Translations under genes and position numbers: made by a program
NCBI GenBank assembly: GCA_900752275.1
Contig: CAADUS010000081.1
Location: 1-14,622 of the forward strand
DNA length: 14,622 nucleotides
Reading direction: 5' to 3'
From: an uncultured Collinsella sp.
GTDB lineage: Bacteria; Actinomycetota; Coriobacteriia; Coriobacteriales; Coriobacteriaceae
Shown here: positions 7,346 to 14,622 of the stretch, in pieces
Layout: the number at the start of each line of letters is the position of its first letter
How positions within the stretch are numbered: position 1 is the stretch's first letter
Notes under the pieces: generated by a model
What the model was told of the DNA's origin: nothing
Seen by the model: only the letters and a program-made list of their open reading frames with translations
Database searches by the model: none

Positions 7346-10300
7346 ATGGAAAACATCTTTTGCGCGGAAGCGCTCAATGGAATAATCCAGGTCAATCCGC
7401 TCGCCGAGCTGCCCGCCTCCCAAGCGGGCATCGCGATGCGGCCAAGCGGTGAGCCCTCGGGCGCGAGCGCCGATCTTTGGTTTATCGACACCGCTTCTGA
7501 GTCAAACGTCAGCTGTGCCACGAGCACGCCCGCCCACGGCACCAAACTTGCCGTCAAGGTCATGCGCCATGGCTGCAGCGCCCCTCATAAAGAAGCGCTC
7601 GAATCCAATGAAGTCTATAAATCCGACTGGTACAAGCTACGCCAGGAATACGAGACACTTCGTAGCATGAACGGAGCCCAAGGACACGCGCCCATCGCCT
7701 ATGCCCTGGGCTGGCGCATTAAAAAGACACCCCGCGGCGAGGTGCGCTACCCCGCCCTTGCCATGGAATATGTCGAGGGCGTTGACATCGTCGAGCTGCG
7801 CGAGATTATGAGCGATGTACACGGCGAGGTCACCGCCGCCGATATCCTCGGCACAGCACGCGCCATCGTCACGGCCCTGCTTTGCTGCACGGTCGTTTCG
7901 CGCGAGGACGCTCGCTACCTCACCACTGTCTCGCACCGCGACCTTTCGTCCCATAACCTGCGCTTTATGCTGGACAAGGACAGCCAGCGTATTGAGCGCG
8001 TCATGCTCATCGACTTTGGGCAGAGCGCCCAAAACGACGATCCCGACGTGACGGCGGCCGACGGCAGCGAACGTCTGAGCACGCCGTTTATCGGCGCGCC
8101 CGAGATCTTCGACCAGCGTCAAAGCGAGGTGCGCCAATGGCGCAACACCAGCCACGCCGATTGCTACTCCATCGGCTGCCTCTTGTATTACCTTCGCTGC
8201 GGAGCGTGGCCGCACGAGGCCCAGATTCGAACTATCTGCGCGCAGAGCTCGGGCGGCCTAAACGCCGCCGAGCTGCAGGAGCTCTTTGAACTTAAAAATA
8301 AGGGAGCCATCCATCTCGACGGTGCCTATTGCACCGACGGCGATGATCGCGCCCTCGATGAGCTCATCGCACGCTGCACCGAGCCGGGCATCGGCAAAAT
8401 CGGAGGCCGCTTCGACGTCATTCGCCTGGCAGAGCGCCTGGGGATCGACGAGAACGGCAAGTCGCTGACAAACGACGCGCCGGAGGCTACCTCGCCCGCC
8501 GAGGAGAGCACTTCCCACTCCAAAAGCCCCTTCCACAAGAATCGCTTGGCCGCCATTGCTCCCTGTCTCTGCGCGGTTGCGGTGGTGGTGGCCATCGCCG
8601 TGGCCATTGCATTTGCAACGGGTGCTCTCGGCACATCGCAAGAAAACGACCGGCTCGTCCTCTATCCCACCACGGCGCTCTCCGCAGGCCAGCTGCGCGA
8701 AAGCGTCGAGCTGGTCCAGGCGCGTCTAGATGTTGCCGGCCTGGGCAAAGCCTCGACCATTGAAAGCATGGACGGCATCTGCGTCGACTTTTCCGCCGGC
8801 GCCTTCGATGTTCCCGACGAGCCTGACGGGGGCGATAGCGACACCGATTCGTCCCAAGCATCCTCATCGTCCGAATCGAGCGACACGGCGAGCATATCCC
8901 GCAGCAAGGCAGCGCAATTGCTTTCCCGCCCGCTCGAGCTCTACCTTACCCGTATGGATTCAAAGAGCACCGGCTTCACATCCTACGAGCATATCTACCG
9001 AACGGAAATCAAAGACGTCACGGTCAAAACGGGCAAGGTCGAAGGCCTGGAGCCCTTAGCCCCCGACGATCCCGATCGTTATGTCTATCTTGAGCTCACC
9101 CTGACCGACAGCGCGAACAAGCGGCTCAAAGAGAGCTGTGGCGATTGGCTCGACCAAGGTGAGCTCGCCTTCGACGTGGAAGGATCTTCGTGGGACGTGG
9201 TCTCGACCGTGTCGCTCGGCAAGGGTCGTTACGCCTTTACGGCGGACCTACTCGCACCGTCCCAGACCCTCTGTGAGGTGCTTGCCGAAGCATTGCGTTC
9301 CGAAAGTTACCACACAAGCTTCCGCGGCAGCTTGGTACCGCAGGCGACGTGGATCGACGACGATTTTACGGGCGACAACCAGGCCAAACAAAGCACCCTC
9401 AAGGACGACGGCGCCCTCGCTTCCTTTACGAGCTACGACGCTCTTTCCCGCGGAGAGCGCATCGATGCCCTTGAGGCCCTCGCGGCACGTCTGGATACCC
9501 TTGGCGTCCCCTATGCACTCGGCGACTCCGACGACGGCAAAGATATCGTCGCGCAGATCCAAGGAATCGACTTGGGGGAGGCCGCGGCAAGTCTTATCTG
9601 CGGCCACAGCTCCGTCAAAGTTTCTTGCGGTTTGCACAGATACGTACTCAGATCACCGGTCGTCGAAGCCGTCAGCACCTCGACGGGCACAAAGGCAGTA
9701 CAGGTAAGCGACGGTGACGGTAACGTTTACGACGAAGCGGGGATGAGCACAGTAACACAGGCTGCGGCCGATGCTGGCGGCGCCTGGGTCTACCTCAGCG
9801 TGGGAGACACCCCGATCATGCGAACGTGGGTGGACGCCGCCTCGGAGCAACTCACCTTTGATATTTCGTGCGCCACGGGCAAAGCGATCGACACCTCAAA
9901 CGAATATCTTGCAGACCTAGTGTCCGTTGTTGTCGCCACCACCGAACTGCCTTTTATGCACCTCGACTATTGCGGTCGCATGGACCTTGCTCTTTCGGAC
10001 GCCCCCAGGTCGCTCGATGCCGAAGTCGATGAGGCACGCGACGCCATCAAAGCTGCGTTCCCTTCGGCCACGGTCGGCACGAACCCCTATGACGATACGG
10101 AGCTCTTGGTATCCCTCGACCTTACCGTCGACGATGCCTTTGCGCAGGAGGCCATCGATACCGTCGAGGCACTCTACAACGCCATGGATTTTGACAGCAC
10201 GCCGTTTCGCCAGGTAACGTTCTATCTTGCCGACGAGCGCGGGGACGAACGAGCCCGCATTTGGTTCTTGCGCTGCGATGGAGCAGACGAGCAGAGCGGC

Positions 10301-10429
10301 CACGTCGCGGTAAATGGGTCAATTCGCGAAGGCCGCTTCGAAGAGCAACGCCAGCGCGTGATCGACGCCGCCGGGGCGAATACTTTCTTCCAGGAGCATA
10401 TGGACGATCTGTCCTCTTGGCTGCTCTAG
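7346..10429 (+). CDS. Receptor-type Ser/Thr protein kinase with SecD-P1-like extracellular region
   Basis: A 1027-residue protein with an N-terminal cytoplasmic kinase domain (about 1-370), a Ser/Thr-rich juxtamembrane linker, one membrane segment (about 401-428) and a ~600-residue outer region. Kinase residues are Lys71 (LAVKV), HRDLSSHN (197-204, Asp199 and Asn204), DFG starting at Asp223 (LIDFGQS) and APE ending at Glu253; the glycine loop is degenerate. Outside, two segments carry RLDxxG (460-462 and 715-717), each followed by an acidic loop and a beta strand, like the P1 domain of the SecD export factor. Between them are a Ser/Asp-rich stretch (about 490-515) and a part resembling the SecD core. 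The gene lacks SecD membrane helices, so it is not an export subunit; a sensor role is inferred. ATG 7346 is preceded by GAGGGGG at five bases. It ends three bases from the convergent transglutaminase gene. Confidence 0.85.
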   Translation: MENIFCAEALNGIIQVNPLAELPASQAGIAMRPSGEPSGASADLWFIDTASESNVSCATSTPAHGTKLAVKVMRHGCSAPHKEALESNEVYKSDWYKLRQEYETLRSMNGAQGHAPIAYALGWRIKKTPRGEVRYPALAMEYVEGVDIVELREIMSDVHGEVTAADILGTARAIVTALLCCTVVSREDARYLTTVSHRDLSSHNLRFMLDKDSQRIERVMLIDFGQSAQNDDPDVTAADGSERLSTPFIGAPEIFDQRQSEVRQWRNTSHADCYSIGCLLYYLRCGAWPHEAQIRTICAQSSGGLNAAELQELFELKNKGAIHLDGAYCTDGDDRALDELIARCTEPGIGKIGGRFDVIRLAERLGIDENGKSLTNDAPEATSPAEESTSHSKSPFHKNRLAAIAPCLCAVAVVVAIAVAIAFATGALGTSQENDRLVLYPTTALSAGQLRESVELVQARLDVAGLGKASTIESMDGICVDFSAGAFDVPDEPDGGDSDTDSSQASSSSESSDTASISRSKAAQLLSRPLELYLTRMDSKSTGFTSYEHIYRTEIKDVTVKTGKVEGLEPLAPDDPDRYVYLELTLTDSANKRLKESCGDWLDQGELAFDVEGSSWDVVSTVSLGKGRYAFTADLLAPSQTLCEVLAEALRSESYHTSFRGSLVPQATWIDDDFTGDNQAKQSTLKDDGALASFTSYDALSRGERIDALEALAARLDTLGVPYALGDSDDGKDIVAQIQGIDLGEAAASLICGHSSVKVSCGLHRYVLRSPVVEAVSTSTGTKAVQVSDGDGNVYDEAGMSTVTQAAADAGGAWVYLSVGDTPIMRTWVDAASEQLTFDISCATGKAIDTSNEYLADLVSVVVATTELPFMHLDYCGRMDLALSDAPRSLDAEVDEARDAIKAAFPSATVGTNPYDDTELLVSLDLTVDDAFAQEAIDTVEALYNAMDFDSTPFRQVTFYLADERGDERARIWFLRCDGADEQSGHVAVNGSIREGRFEEQRQRVIDAAGANTFFQEHMDDLSSWLL

Positions 10430-10432
10430 CCC

Positions 10433-11464
10433 CTAGCCGGCTGCGCCCCATGTTCGACGAGCCCTTAGCGCATCAATCCGAATCACACGACGTGAACGGT
10501 CAATGCAACACTCGACACCACAGGCAAACGTCGACGTCAGACGATCGCACACGGCCGAGTGTGCCCCATCGAAGCTCTTCTCATCTGGAAACATGGGGAG
10601 CTGGATCTCGATTCCTCGCCGGGGAAATCCCGCACTGCGCGCAATGGGAACGGCGTCGTCAACGGTTGCCACAAATCGCCCCGTGAGTCCATAAAAACCC
10701 AGGTCACGCGGGGCAACCGGAACCCATTGCCCCGATAAGCGCTCGGTAGCGTAGTCGTATGCCGCCTCGCTCATGCCAAAAGCACTGTGCATGGGCAGCA
10801 TTCCATCCCGTCCATCGCGTGTGGGGTCGATGATGTACCATGCCGGGCGACCGCGCTCCCCCAGGTTCACGACGCACCAGGCATGCCCCGTTGGATCGCT
10901 CGCGAGGCGGCGACCCCACGCATAGACGCAGTCGATACCAGCACGGTCCAGCAGATACTTAAAGCCTTTCGCCCACCCCTCGCACACGGCACGGTGCTTG
11001 AGCAGCGGGCCATCCGCCGAATGCGAATACGGGCGACCGTTCTGGAATCGATACCGTGCAAGATAGACATCGTGGATTGCCAAGACCCGGTCGAAGGCCG
11101 ATGCGCCCGCCGGTACCGCGCTCAGAATCGGCGCAGCCGCACGCTCCATCTTAGCGAGATTTGTATAGAGCCTGGTGACCGACTGCTTGTATCCTTTGGC
11201 GTAATTTGGTACAAGCAGGACCTTTTCGCCATGGCGGCAGTAGTGCATACCGCCCAGGAGATGGATGAGCTCGGGACAGTCGAAGCGCATAAGCTCTACC
11301 AACGCCTTGACCGTATCCATGCCCGCGTGCGCCGAGACCTCGCAGCCCTTCTGCCCGTTGAGCACGCACTCGAGCAGCGTATCGTATGCACGCTGGGCTT
11401 CGGGAGCCAGATGCGCCCTGTTAAACATGCCCTCGGGTCGCACGTTTCCCTTCGAATCGATCAT
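10433..11464 (-). CDS. Transglutaminase-like (papain-fold) protein
   Basis: A 343-residue protein with a transglutaminase-like core and the expected triad: Cys161 (HRAVCEGWAKGFKYLLDRAG), His194 (GHAWCVVNL) and Asp213 (YIIDPTRDG). The preceding ~120 residues are helical and include a YKQSVTRLYTNLAKME segment often seen before this domain. The ~110-residue C-terminus is unrecognised. Members of this superfamily act as proteases, transglutaminases or cyclases, so the reaction is uncertain. No signal peptide or membrane helix is evident, which suggests a cytoplasmic role, unlike many bacterial relatives. The start is ATG 11464 with a GGGGGG site 5-6 bases upstream. A palindrome and -10-like CACAAT upstream tie it to the kinase cluster; its end lies three bases from the receptor kinase stop. 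Confidence 0.85.
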   Translation of the reverse strand: MIDSKGNVRPEGMFNRAHLAPEAQRAYDTLLECVLNGQKGCEVSAHAGMDTVKALVELMRFDCPELIHLLGGMHYCRHGEKVLLVPNYAKGYKQSVTRLYTNLAKMERAAAPILSAVPAGASAFDRVLAIHDVYLARYRFQNGRPYSHSADGPLLKHRAVCEGWAKGFKYLLDRAGIDCVYAWGRRLASDPTGHAWCVVNLGERGRPAWYIIDPTRDGRDGMLPMHSAFGMSEAAYDYATERLSGQWVPVAPRDLGFYGLTGRFVATVDDAVPIARSAGFPRRGIEIQLPMFPDEKSFDGAHSAVCDRLTSTFACGVECCIDRSRRVIRIDALRARRTWGAAG

Positions 11465-11495
11465 ACAAGCCCCCCAATCTGTTCGGTTTCCCCAG

Positions 11496-11543
11496 ATTGT
11501 GAGCCCGCATACCCAAGCCGCACGGCCCGCCGTTCAGCTGAAA
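11496..11543 (-). promoter_or_regulatory. Promoter of the transglutaminase gene with palindromic operator
   Basis: GTTCAGCTGAAA (11532-11543) holds the 10-base palindrome TTCAGCTGAA at 11533-11542. On the minus strand CACAAT (11501-11496) begins exactly 36 bases from its centre, with a leader of about 25 bases to the ATG at 11464. No -35 is visible. TATGCG ten bases closer is an alternative -10. Confidence 0.6.
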
Positions 11544-11601
11544 CCACCTACCAAAAAGGGACAGGTTAATTTGGGCAGCTTTTATCTGGGCAAACGTCCA
11601 A

Positions 11602-11636
11602 ACCGCCGCAAGGGAGCTGCCTTCCCTCGTGGCGGT
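11602..11636. repeat. Hairpin related to the ABC operon terminator
   Basis: ACCGCC (11602-11607) pairs with GGCGGT (11631-11636), and AGGGA pairs with TCCCT inside, with one mismatch and G-U pairs. The stem sequence closely resembles the hairpin at 11801-11836. Read leftward it is followed by TTTGG, a weak T run. No gene ends next to it, so it may be a duplicated terminator or one end of a repeat unit. Confidence 0.6.
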
Positions 11637-11653
11637 CTTCTAGCAGAAAAACA

Positions 11654-11772
11654 AAGTGAGTAGGCTTTTTGCAGAAGGCCAAGCACGCCCTAAAACGCCA
11701 CAGCTCTGACCTGCGGTTTCATCGATCATTTGTCGCAATGTGCTCGGCAGGTTCAAAAAAGTCTACTCACTT
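11654..11772. repeat. 119-base element bounded by 17-18-base inverted repeats
   Basis: AAGTGAGTAGGCTTTTT (11654-11670) is the reverse complement, with one mismatch, of AAAAAGTCTACTCACTT near 11756-11772. The inner ~85 bases show no protein signal but include a smaller pair, ACCTGC (11709-11714) and GCAGGT (11747-11752). The arrangement fits a small non-autonomous mobile repeat or a structured RNA. No target duplication is obvious. Confidence 0.5.
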
Positions 11773-11796
11773 GTATCTGAGACGCACCAGATTGGC

Positions 11797-11836
11797 AAAA
11801 ACCGCCGCGAAGGGCCCCTGGTCCCTTCGCGGCGGT
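11797..11836 (-). terminator. Intrinsic terminator of the ABC transporter operon
   Basis: ACCGCCGCGAAGGG (11801-11814) pairs perfectly over 14 bases with CCCTTCGCGGCGGT (11823-11836) around an 8-base loop. On the minus strand it is followed by TTTTTG. It lies 38 bases past the permease stop and is a textbook rho-independent terminator. Confidence 0.88.
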
Positions 11837-11873
11837 CATACGCCTCTGATTTTGCGACGGTTTTGCCCGCTTG

Positions 11874-14126
11874 TTACTCGCTGTAGCGGGTGGCGATGGC
11901 GACTTGTACCATGCCGGTGCTCATGAGGTAGGTCACCAGGAAGTAGCCACCGTATGCTGCCAGGAAGATTGCACAGGTGAGGCCCACGGTGCCGCCGATG
12001 CTCATATTTCCGAATATGCTCACCAGCTCGATGATCACCTTAAGTGCCACAAAGGAATGCGCCAAGCCCACCGCCAACGGGAACAGGAAGAACACCGCTT
12101 GTTGCGCCATCACCGAGTGGCGAATCTGGCGGTCGTCGCAGCCGATCTGTGCCAGCACACGATAGCTGCGGCTGCCGTCGGCCACGTTGGAGAGTTGCTG
12201 GATCGACAGAATCGCCGCGCATGCAACGACCAATACAAAGCCGATGTAGATGGCTAGGTAGCTAATAAGACCGTTCATTTGCGCTGCTTGCGTGTACATC
12301 TCGGAGCGTGTGATGAAGGTTCCCCACGACCCCGGCTCCTTGCCGTCAACGAGCAGATTGTCGAGCACAGTGTATTTAATACTCTCGTCTGCCTCGGTCG
12401 TATCCATCCCCTGTTTGTAGTTAACGAGCAGGCTACTGGAATACGGCTGCAGATTAAGTTGGGACAACAGCTCGTCGGCAACGACGACGGTACCCGGATT
12501 GCTGCCCATCGCCGAGTCGGCGATGGCCGCCGTATCTTCGTCCGACTTATCGGTTGCGGGCTTGAGCGTATGCCCGCCCAAGGTAAGGGCATGGCCGCCA
12601 GCCATATACTTGGTGTACAGGTCGACCAGCTCGCCGCCCATATCACACGTGAGCAGATACTGGTCGTGACCGATGTGCACCGGCTCCTCGCCCATCATCT
12701 GGCGCAGTTTGTTGTACTGGCTCGCCGGCGTCACAAACAGACCCATCGCATCGGCATTGCTACCCCCGAACGCCTTGGGAAGCTTTTCGCCCATGATCTT
12801 GCACATCTCACTTGGGGTCACCGAAGGATTCGAGCCGCCAACCGGGTAACTCAGATACGAATCGATCTGCACATGCTCACCGGCAACATCGGCGATATTG
12901 ACCTTCTTGCCGGTCTCGTCGTTGTTGTCCGCCGACTTGCCCTTAATGCCGTCTGCAACGTTATCGGAATCGATACGATCGCCGTGCCATGGATCGCCGT
13001 GCCATGCGGGGTACAAATCGACCGTTGTATCGGCCAGCACCATGCGATCGGCTTCAGACGGATTGATGTACTCTTTGTAGTAGTCAAGCGTATCGGGCGT
13101 GTAATAGACATACGTCTGAGACACGTCAACAGGGTTATAGCGCTCCAGGTTCTCGTTCATCACGTTGGCAATCGACATACCGCACGTCACCGAGGTGATG
13201 GCCAAAAACAGGAGCATCGCGATGACGCCCATCGAAAAGCACACCGTGTTGACCTTGGCCGCAAGCTGGCGCACGGTAAACATGTTGAGGCCGCGCCAAT
13301 ACACGCCGCGCAGGCTCTGCAGCAGCTTGATGAGCATGCCTGAGAGTCCCCAGAACAGGGCAAAGGTGCCCACGGTAACCATAGCGGTCGTAATACCAAA
13401 CTGGTTCATGGCCTCTTGCAGCTTGCTGTCCGTCGCGGTTAGCGGGAACCCATCACGTAGCAGACGGTAATAGGCCACGCCCACAAGCGCCACGCCCACG
13501 GCAAAGATGGCAATCGCAATCCAGGGGTTGCGTGTCTTGATGCTCTCGTTGCGACGCTCGGCACCCATAAGCTCGATAAGTTTGGTACGACGCACGGCGC
13601 GAAGGTTCAGCAGTAGCGTGAGCACAAACATCACGAGCATGCAGACAAGGGTCAGGTTGAACGCATGCACCGAGAAAAAGAAGTGGAAATTGGCGATCTG
13701 CGTCTTAAAGAGCGAGGCCGTAAAGAACGTCATGAGCTGGGAGAGTCCCACACCCAGCACAATGCCGGCGACAAAGGCGCCGACCGAGACAATCACCGTC
13801 TCGAGCGCCATGATCGTGGCGACGCGCCCGCGCCCCATGCCGAGCACCTGGTACAGGCCAAACTCCTTCTTGCGGCGTTTCATGATGAAGTTATTGGCAT
13901 ACACCATTAAAAAGGCCATGACACCGGCCAAAAAGTACGTCAGGTCGCCGAGCATGCTGCCCATTACCTGCGCCAAGCCCTTTTCATCGATTCCGGCGAT
14001 GTCGACCTGCATCGAGATGGTGTTAAAGGCATAGAAGACCGTGACACCCAGGGTGAGCGTCAAAAGGTAGACGAGGTAGTCGCGGCCGGCGCGGCGGACG
14101 TTGCCCCAAGCGAGTTTACAGAGCAT
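11874..14126 (-). CDS. ABC transporter permease, BceB/FtsX type
   Basis: A 750-residue permease of the FtsX superfamily with the Bce-type layout. There are seven hydrophobic segments in the first half (about 20-38, 60-77, 110-130, 150-172, 203-222, 245-268 and 296-320), an outer domain of roughly 300 residues, and three segments at the end. Cytoplasmic turns include NNFIMKRRKKEFGLYQVLGMGR, a conserved motif where the ATPase docks. BceAB systems remove or sense cell-wall-active antimicrobial peptides, often with a two-component system, which is not in view. I chose ATG 14126 (MLCKLAWGNVRR, the usual family start) with GGTGAGGG about five bases upstream; a GTG at 14138 is the alternative. It overlaps the ATPase stop by 11 bases. 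A 15-base tandem duplication in the outer domain adds WHGDP. None of the palindromic sites serves this operon. Confidence 0.9.
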   Translation of the reverse strand: MLCKLAWGNVRRAGRDYLVYLLTLTLGVTVFYAFNTISMQVDIAGIDEKGLAQVMGSMLGDLTYFLAGVMAFLMVYANNFIMKRRKKEFGLYQVLGMGRGRVATIMALETVIVSVGAFVAGIVLGVGLSQLMTFFTASLFKTQIANFHFFFSVHAFNLTLVCMLVMFVLTLLLNLRAVRRTKLIELMGAERRNESIKTRNPWIAIAIFAVGVALVGVAYYRLLRDGFPLTATDSKLQEAMNQFGITTAMVTVGTFALFWGLSGMLIKLLQSLRGVYWRGLNMFTVRQLAAKVNTVCFSMGVIAMLLFLAITSVTCGMSIANVMNENLERYNPVDVSQTYVYYTPDTLDYYKEYINPSEADRMVLADTTVDLYPAWHGDPWHGDRIDSDNVADGIKGKSADNNDETGKKVNIADVAGEHVQIDSYLSYPVGGSNPSVTPSEMCKIMGEKLPKAFGGSNADAMGLFVTPASQYNKLRQMMGEEPVHIGHDQYLLTCDMGGELVDLYTKYMAGGHALTLGGHTLKPATDKSDEDTAAIADSAMGSNPGTVVVADELLSQLNLQPYSSSLLVNYKQGMDTTEADESIKYTVLDNLLVDGKEPGSWGTFITRSEMYTQAAQMNGLISYLAIYIGFVLVVACAAILSIQQLSNVADGSRSYRVLAQIGCDDRQIRHSVMAQQAVFFLFPLAVGLAHSFVALKVIIELVSIFGNMSIGGTVGLTCAIFLAAYGGYFLVTYLMSTGMVQVAIATRYSE
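12977..13006. repeat. Exact 15-base tandem duplication in the permease gene
   Basis: GATCGCCGTGCCATG occurs twice head to tail (12977-12991 and 12992-13006). In the protein it produces WHGDPWHGD (residues 375-383) in the outer domain and keeps the frame. This looks like recent slippage. Confidence 0.85.
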
Positions 14127-14622
14127 CGGAGCCCTCACCGCCCATCATGGCAACGACCTCCATAATGCGGTCGAAGAACTCGCGACGGTCGGTGTCGCCG
14201 CGGCGCAGCTCAGTGAAGATCTTGCCGTCGCGAATAAACAGCACACGACTCGTGTAGCTGGCGGCAAAGCTGTCGTGCGTGACCATGAGCACGGTGGCGC
14301 GCAGGCGGCGATTGAGGGCCTCCAGGCTCTCGAGCAGCAGGCGGGCGCTCTTGGAATCGAGGGCGCCGGTGGGCTCGTCGGCCATGATCATGGTGGGGTC
14401 GGTGACGAGCGCGCGAGCCGCGGCAACGCGCTGCTGCTGACCGCCGGACATCTGGTAGGGATACTTGTCGAGCACCTGACTGATGGACAGGCGCGCTGCC
14501 ACATCCTGCACGCGGGTCGAGATCTCTGCCGAGTTTGTGCGGGCGATGGTGAGCGGCAGGGCGATGTTCTCGCGTGCCGTGAGCGTATCGAGCAGGTTGG
14601 AGTCCTGGAAGATAAAGCCGAG
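14116..14622 (-). CDS. ABC transporter ATP-binding protein, C-terminal part (partial)
   Basis: The last 168 residues of an MacB/BceA-type ATPase; the N-terminus with Walker A lies beyond the right edge. Present are the Q-loop (GFIFQDSNLLDTLTARENI), the signature MSGGQQQRV, Walker B MIMADEPTGALDS with its D-loop, and the switch histidine in MVTHD. It ends GGEGSDAL at TAA 14116-14118 and overlaps the permease start by 11 bases, so the two are coupled. The frame is open from base 14622; an internal ATG at 14511 is not the true start, since the Q-loop precedes it. Confidence 0.92.
   Translation of the reverse strand, partial: LGFIFQDSNLLDTLTARENIALPLTIARTNSAEISTRVQDVAARLSISQVLDKYPYQMSGGQQQRVAAARALVTDPTMIMADEPTGALDSKSARLLLESLEALNRRLRATVLMVTHDSFAASYTSRVLFIRDGKIFTELRRGDTDRREFFDRIMEVVAMMGGEGSDAL

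Larger units (their letters stand above)
11465..11873. other. Gene-free interval of about 400 bases
   Basis: This stretch holds, from the right, the permease terminator (11797-11836), an inverted-repeat element (11654-11772), a second hairpin (11602-11636), and the transglutaminase promoter (11496-11543). Open frames crossing it have no start signals or domain content. A segment near 11560-11580 (GGGACAGGTTAATTTGGG) resembles sequences I associate with dispersed intergenic repeats, but I cannot test that here. Confidence 0.6.

Noticed and set aside
11669..11926. Small plus-strand open frame in the gene-free interval
   Set aside because: It spans the inverted repeat and terminator, and has no ribosome site or protein-like composition.
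12279..13343. A 354-codon open frame on the plus strand
   Set aside because: It is antisense to the permease outer domain and His/Arg-rich, as expected for a shadow frame in GC-rich DNA.

Overview
The window looks like GC-rich chromosomal DNA from a Gram-positive gut actinobacterium, most likely class Coriobacteriia (Collinsella-like). This is inferred from codon use, strong GGAGG-type ribosome sites and the Bce-type ABC transporter; no rRNA or marker gene confirms it. The left edge appears to be a contig end: the first ~59 bases are homopolymer-like and break an otherwise good reading frame.

Layout. (1) 1-3472, minus strand: a Ser/Thr kinase-like gene (2576-3472), then a tightly packed set of vWA protein (1580-2443), PP2C phosphatase (296-1569, broken by a one-base frameshift) and the N-terminus of a second kinase (1-278). 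The last three match the vWA/PP2C/kinase 'TerY-P' triad known from Ter-type stress systems. (2) 3651-5420, plus strand: an unrecognised protein whose same-frame C-terminus, beyond an in-frame TGA at 5148-5150, encodes an FHA (phosphothreonine-binding) domain. (3) 5459-7157, minus strand: an acidic hypothetical protein overlapping a polytopic membrane protein. (4) 7346-10429, plus strand: a 1027-residue receptor-type kinase with one membrane segment and a large outer region that has two SecD-P1-like segments. (5) 10433-11464, minus strand: a cytoplasmic transglutaminase-like protein with an intact Cys-His-Asp triad. (6) 11465-11873: a gene-free stretch with two related hairpins flanking an inverted repeat. 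(7) 11874-14622, minus strand: a BceB-type permease and the 3' part of its ATPase.

The main result is regulatory. A palindrome, GTTCAGCTGAAC or a close variant, occurs in all four promoter-containing intergenic regions of blocks 1-5 and is absent from the ABC region. On the minus strand, each palindrome centre lies exactly 36 bases before a -10-like hexamer (CATAAT, TATGCT, TAGGAT, CACAAT), with no good -35 box. Two sites sit between divergent genes. This suggests one activator (not in the window) controls a local regulon of three kinases, a phosphatase, a vWA protein, an FHA protein, a membrane protein and a transglutaminase. My model is a phosphothreonine signalling island: an envelope-sensing kinase, a soluble kinase and a HhH-type kinase, reversed by the PP2C and read out by the FHA protein. 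The components are recognisable, but I do not know this combination and its shared operator as a described system.
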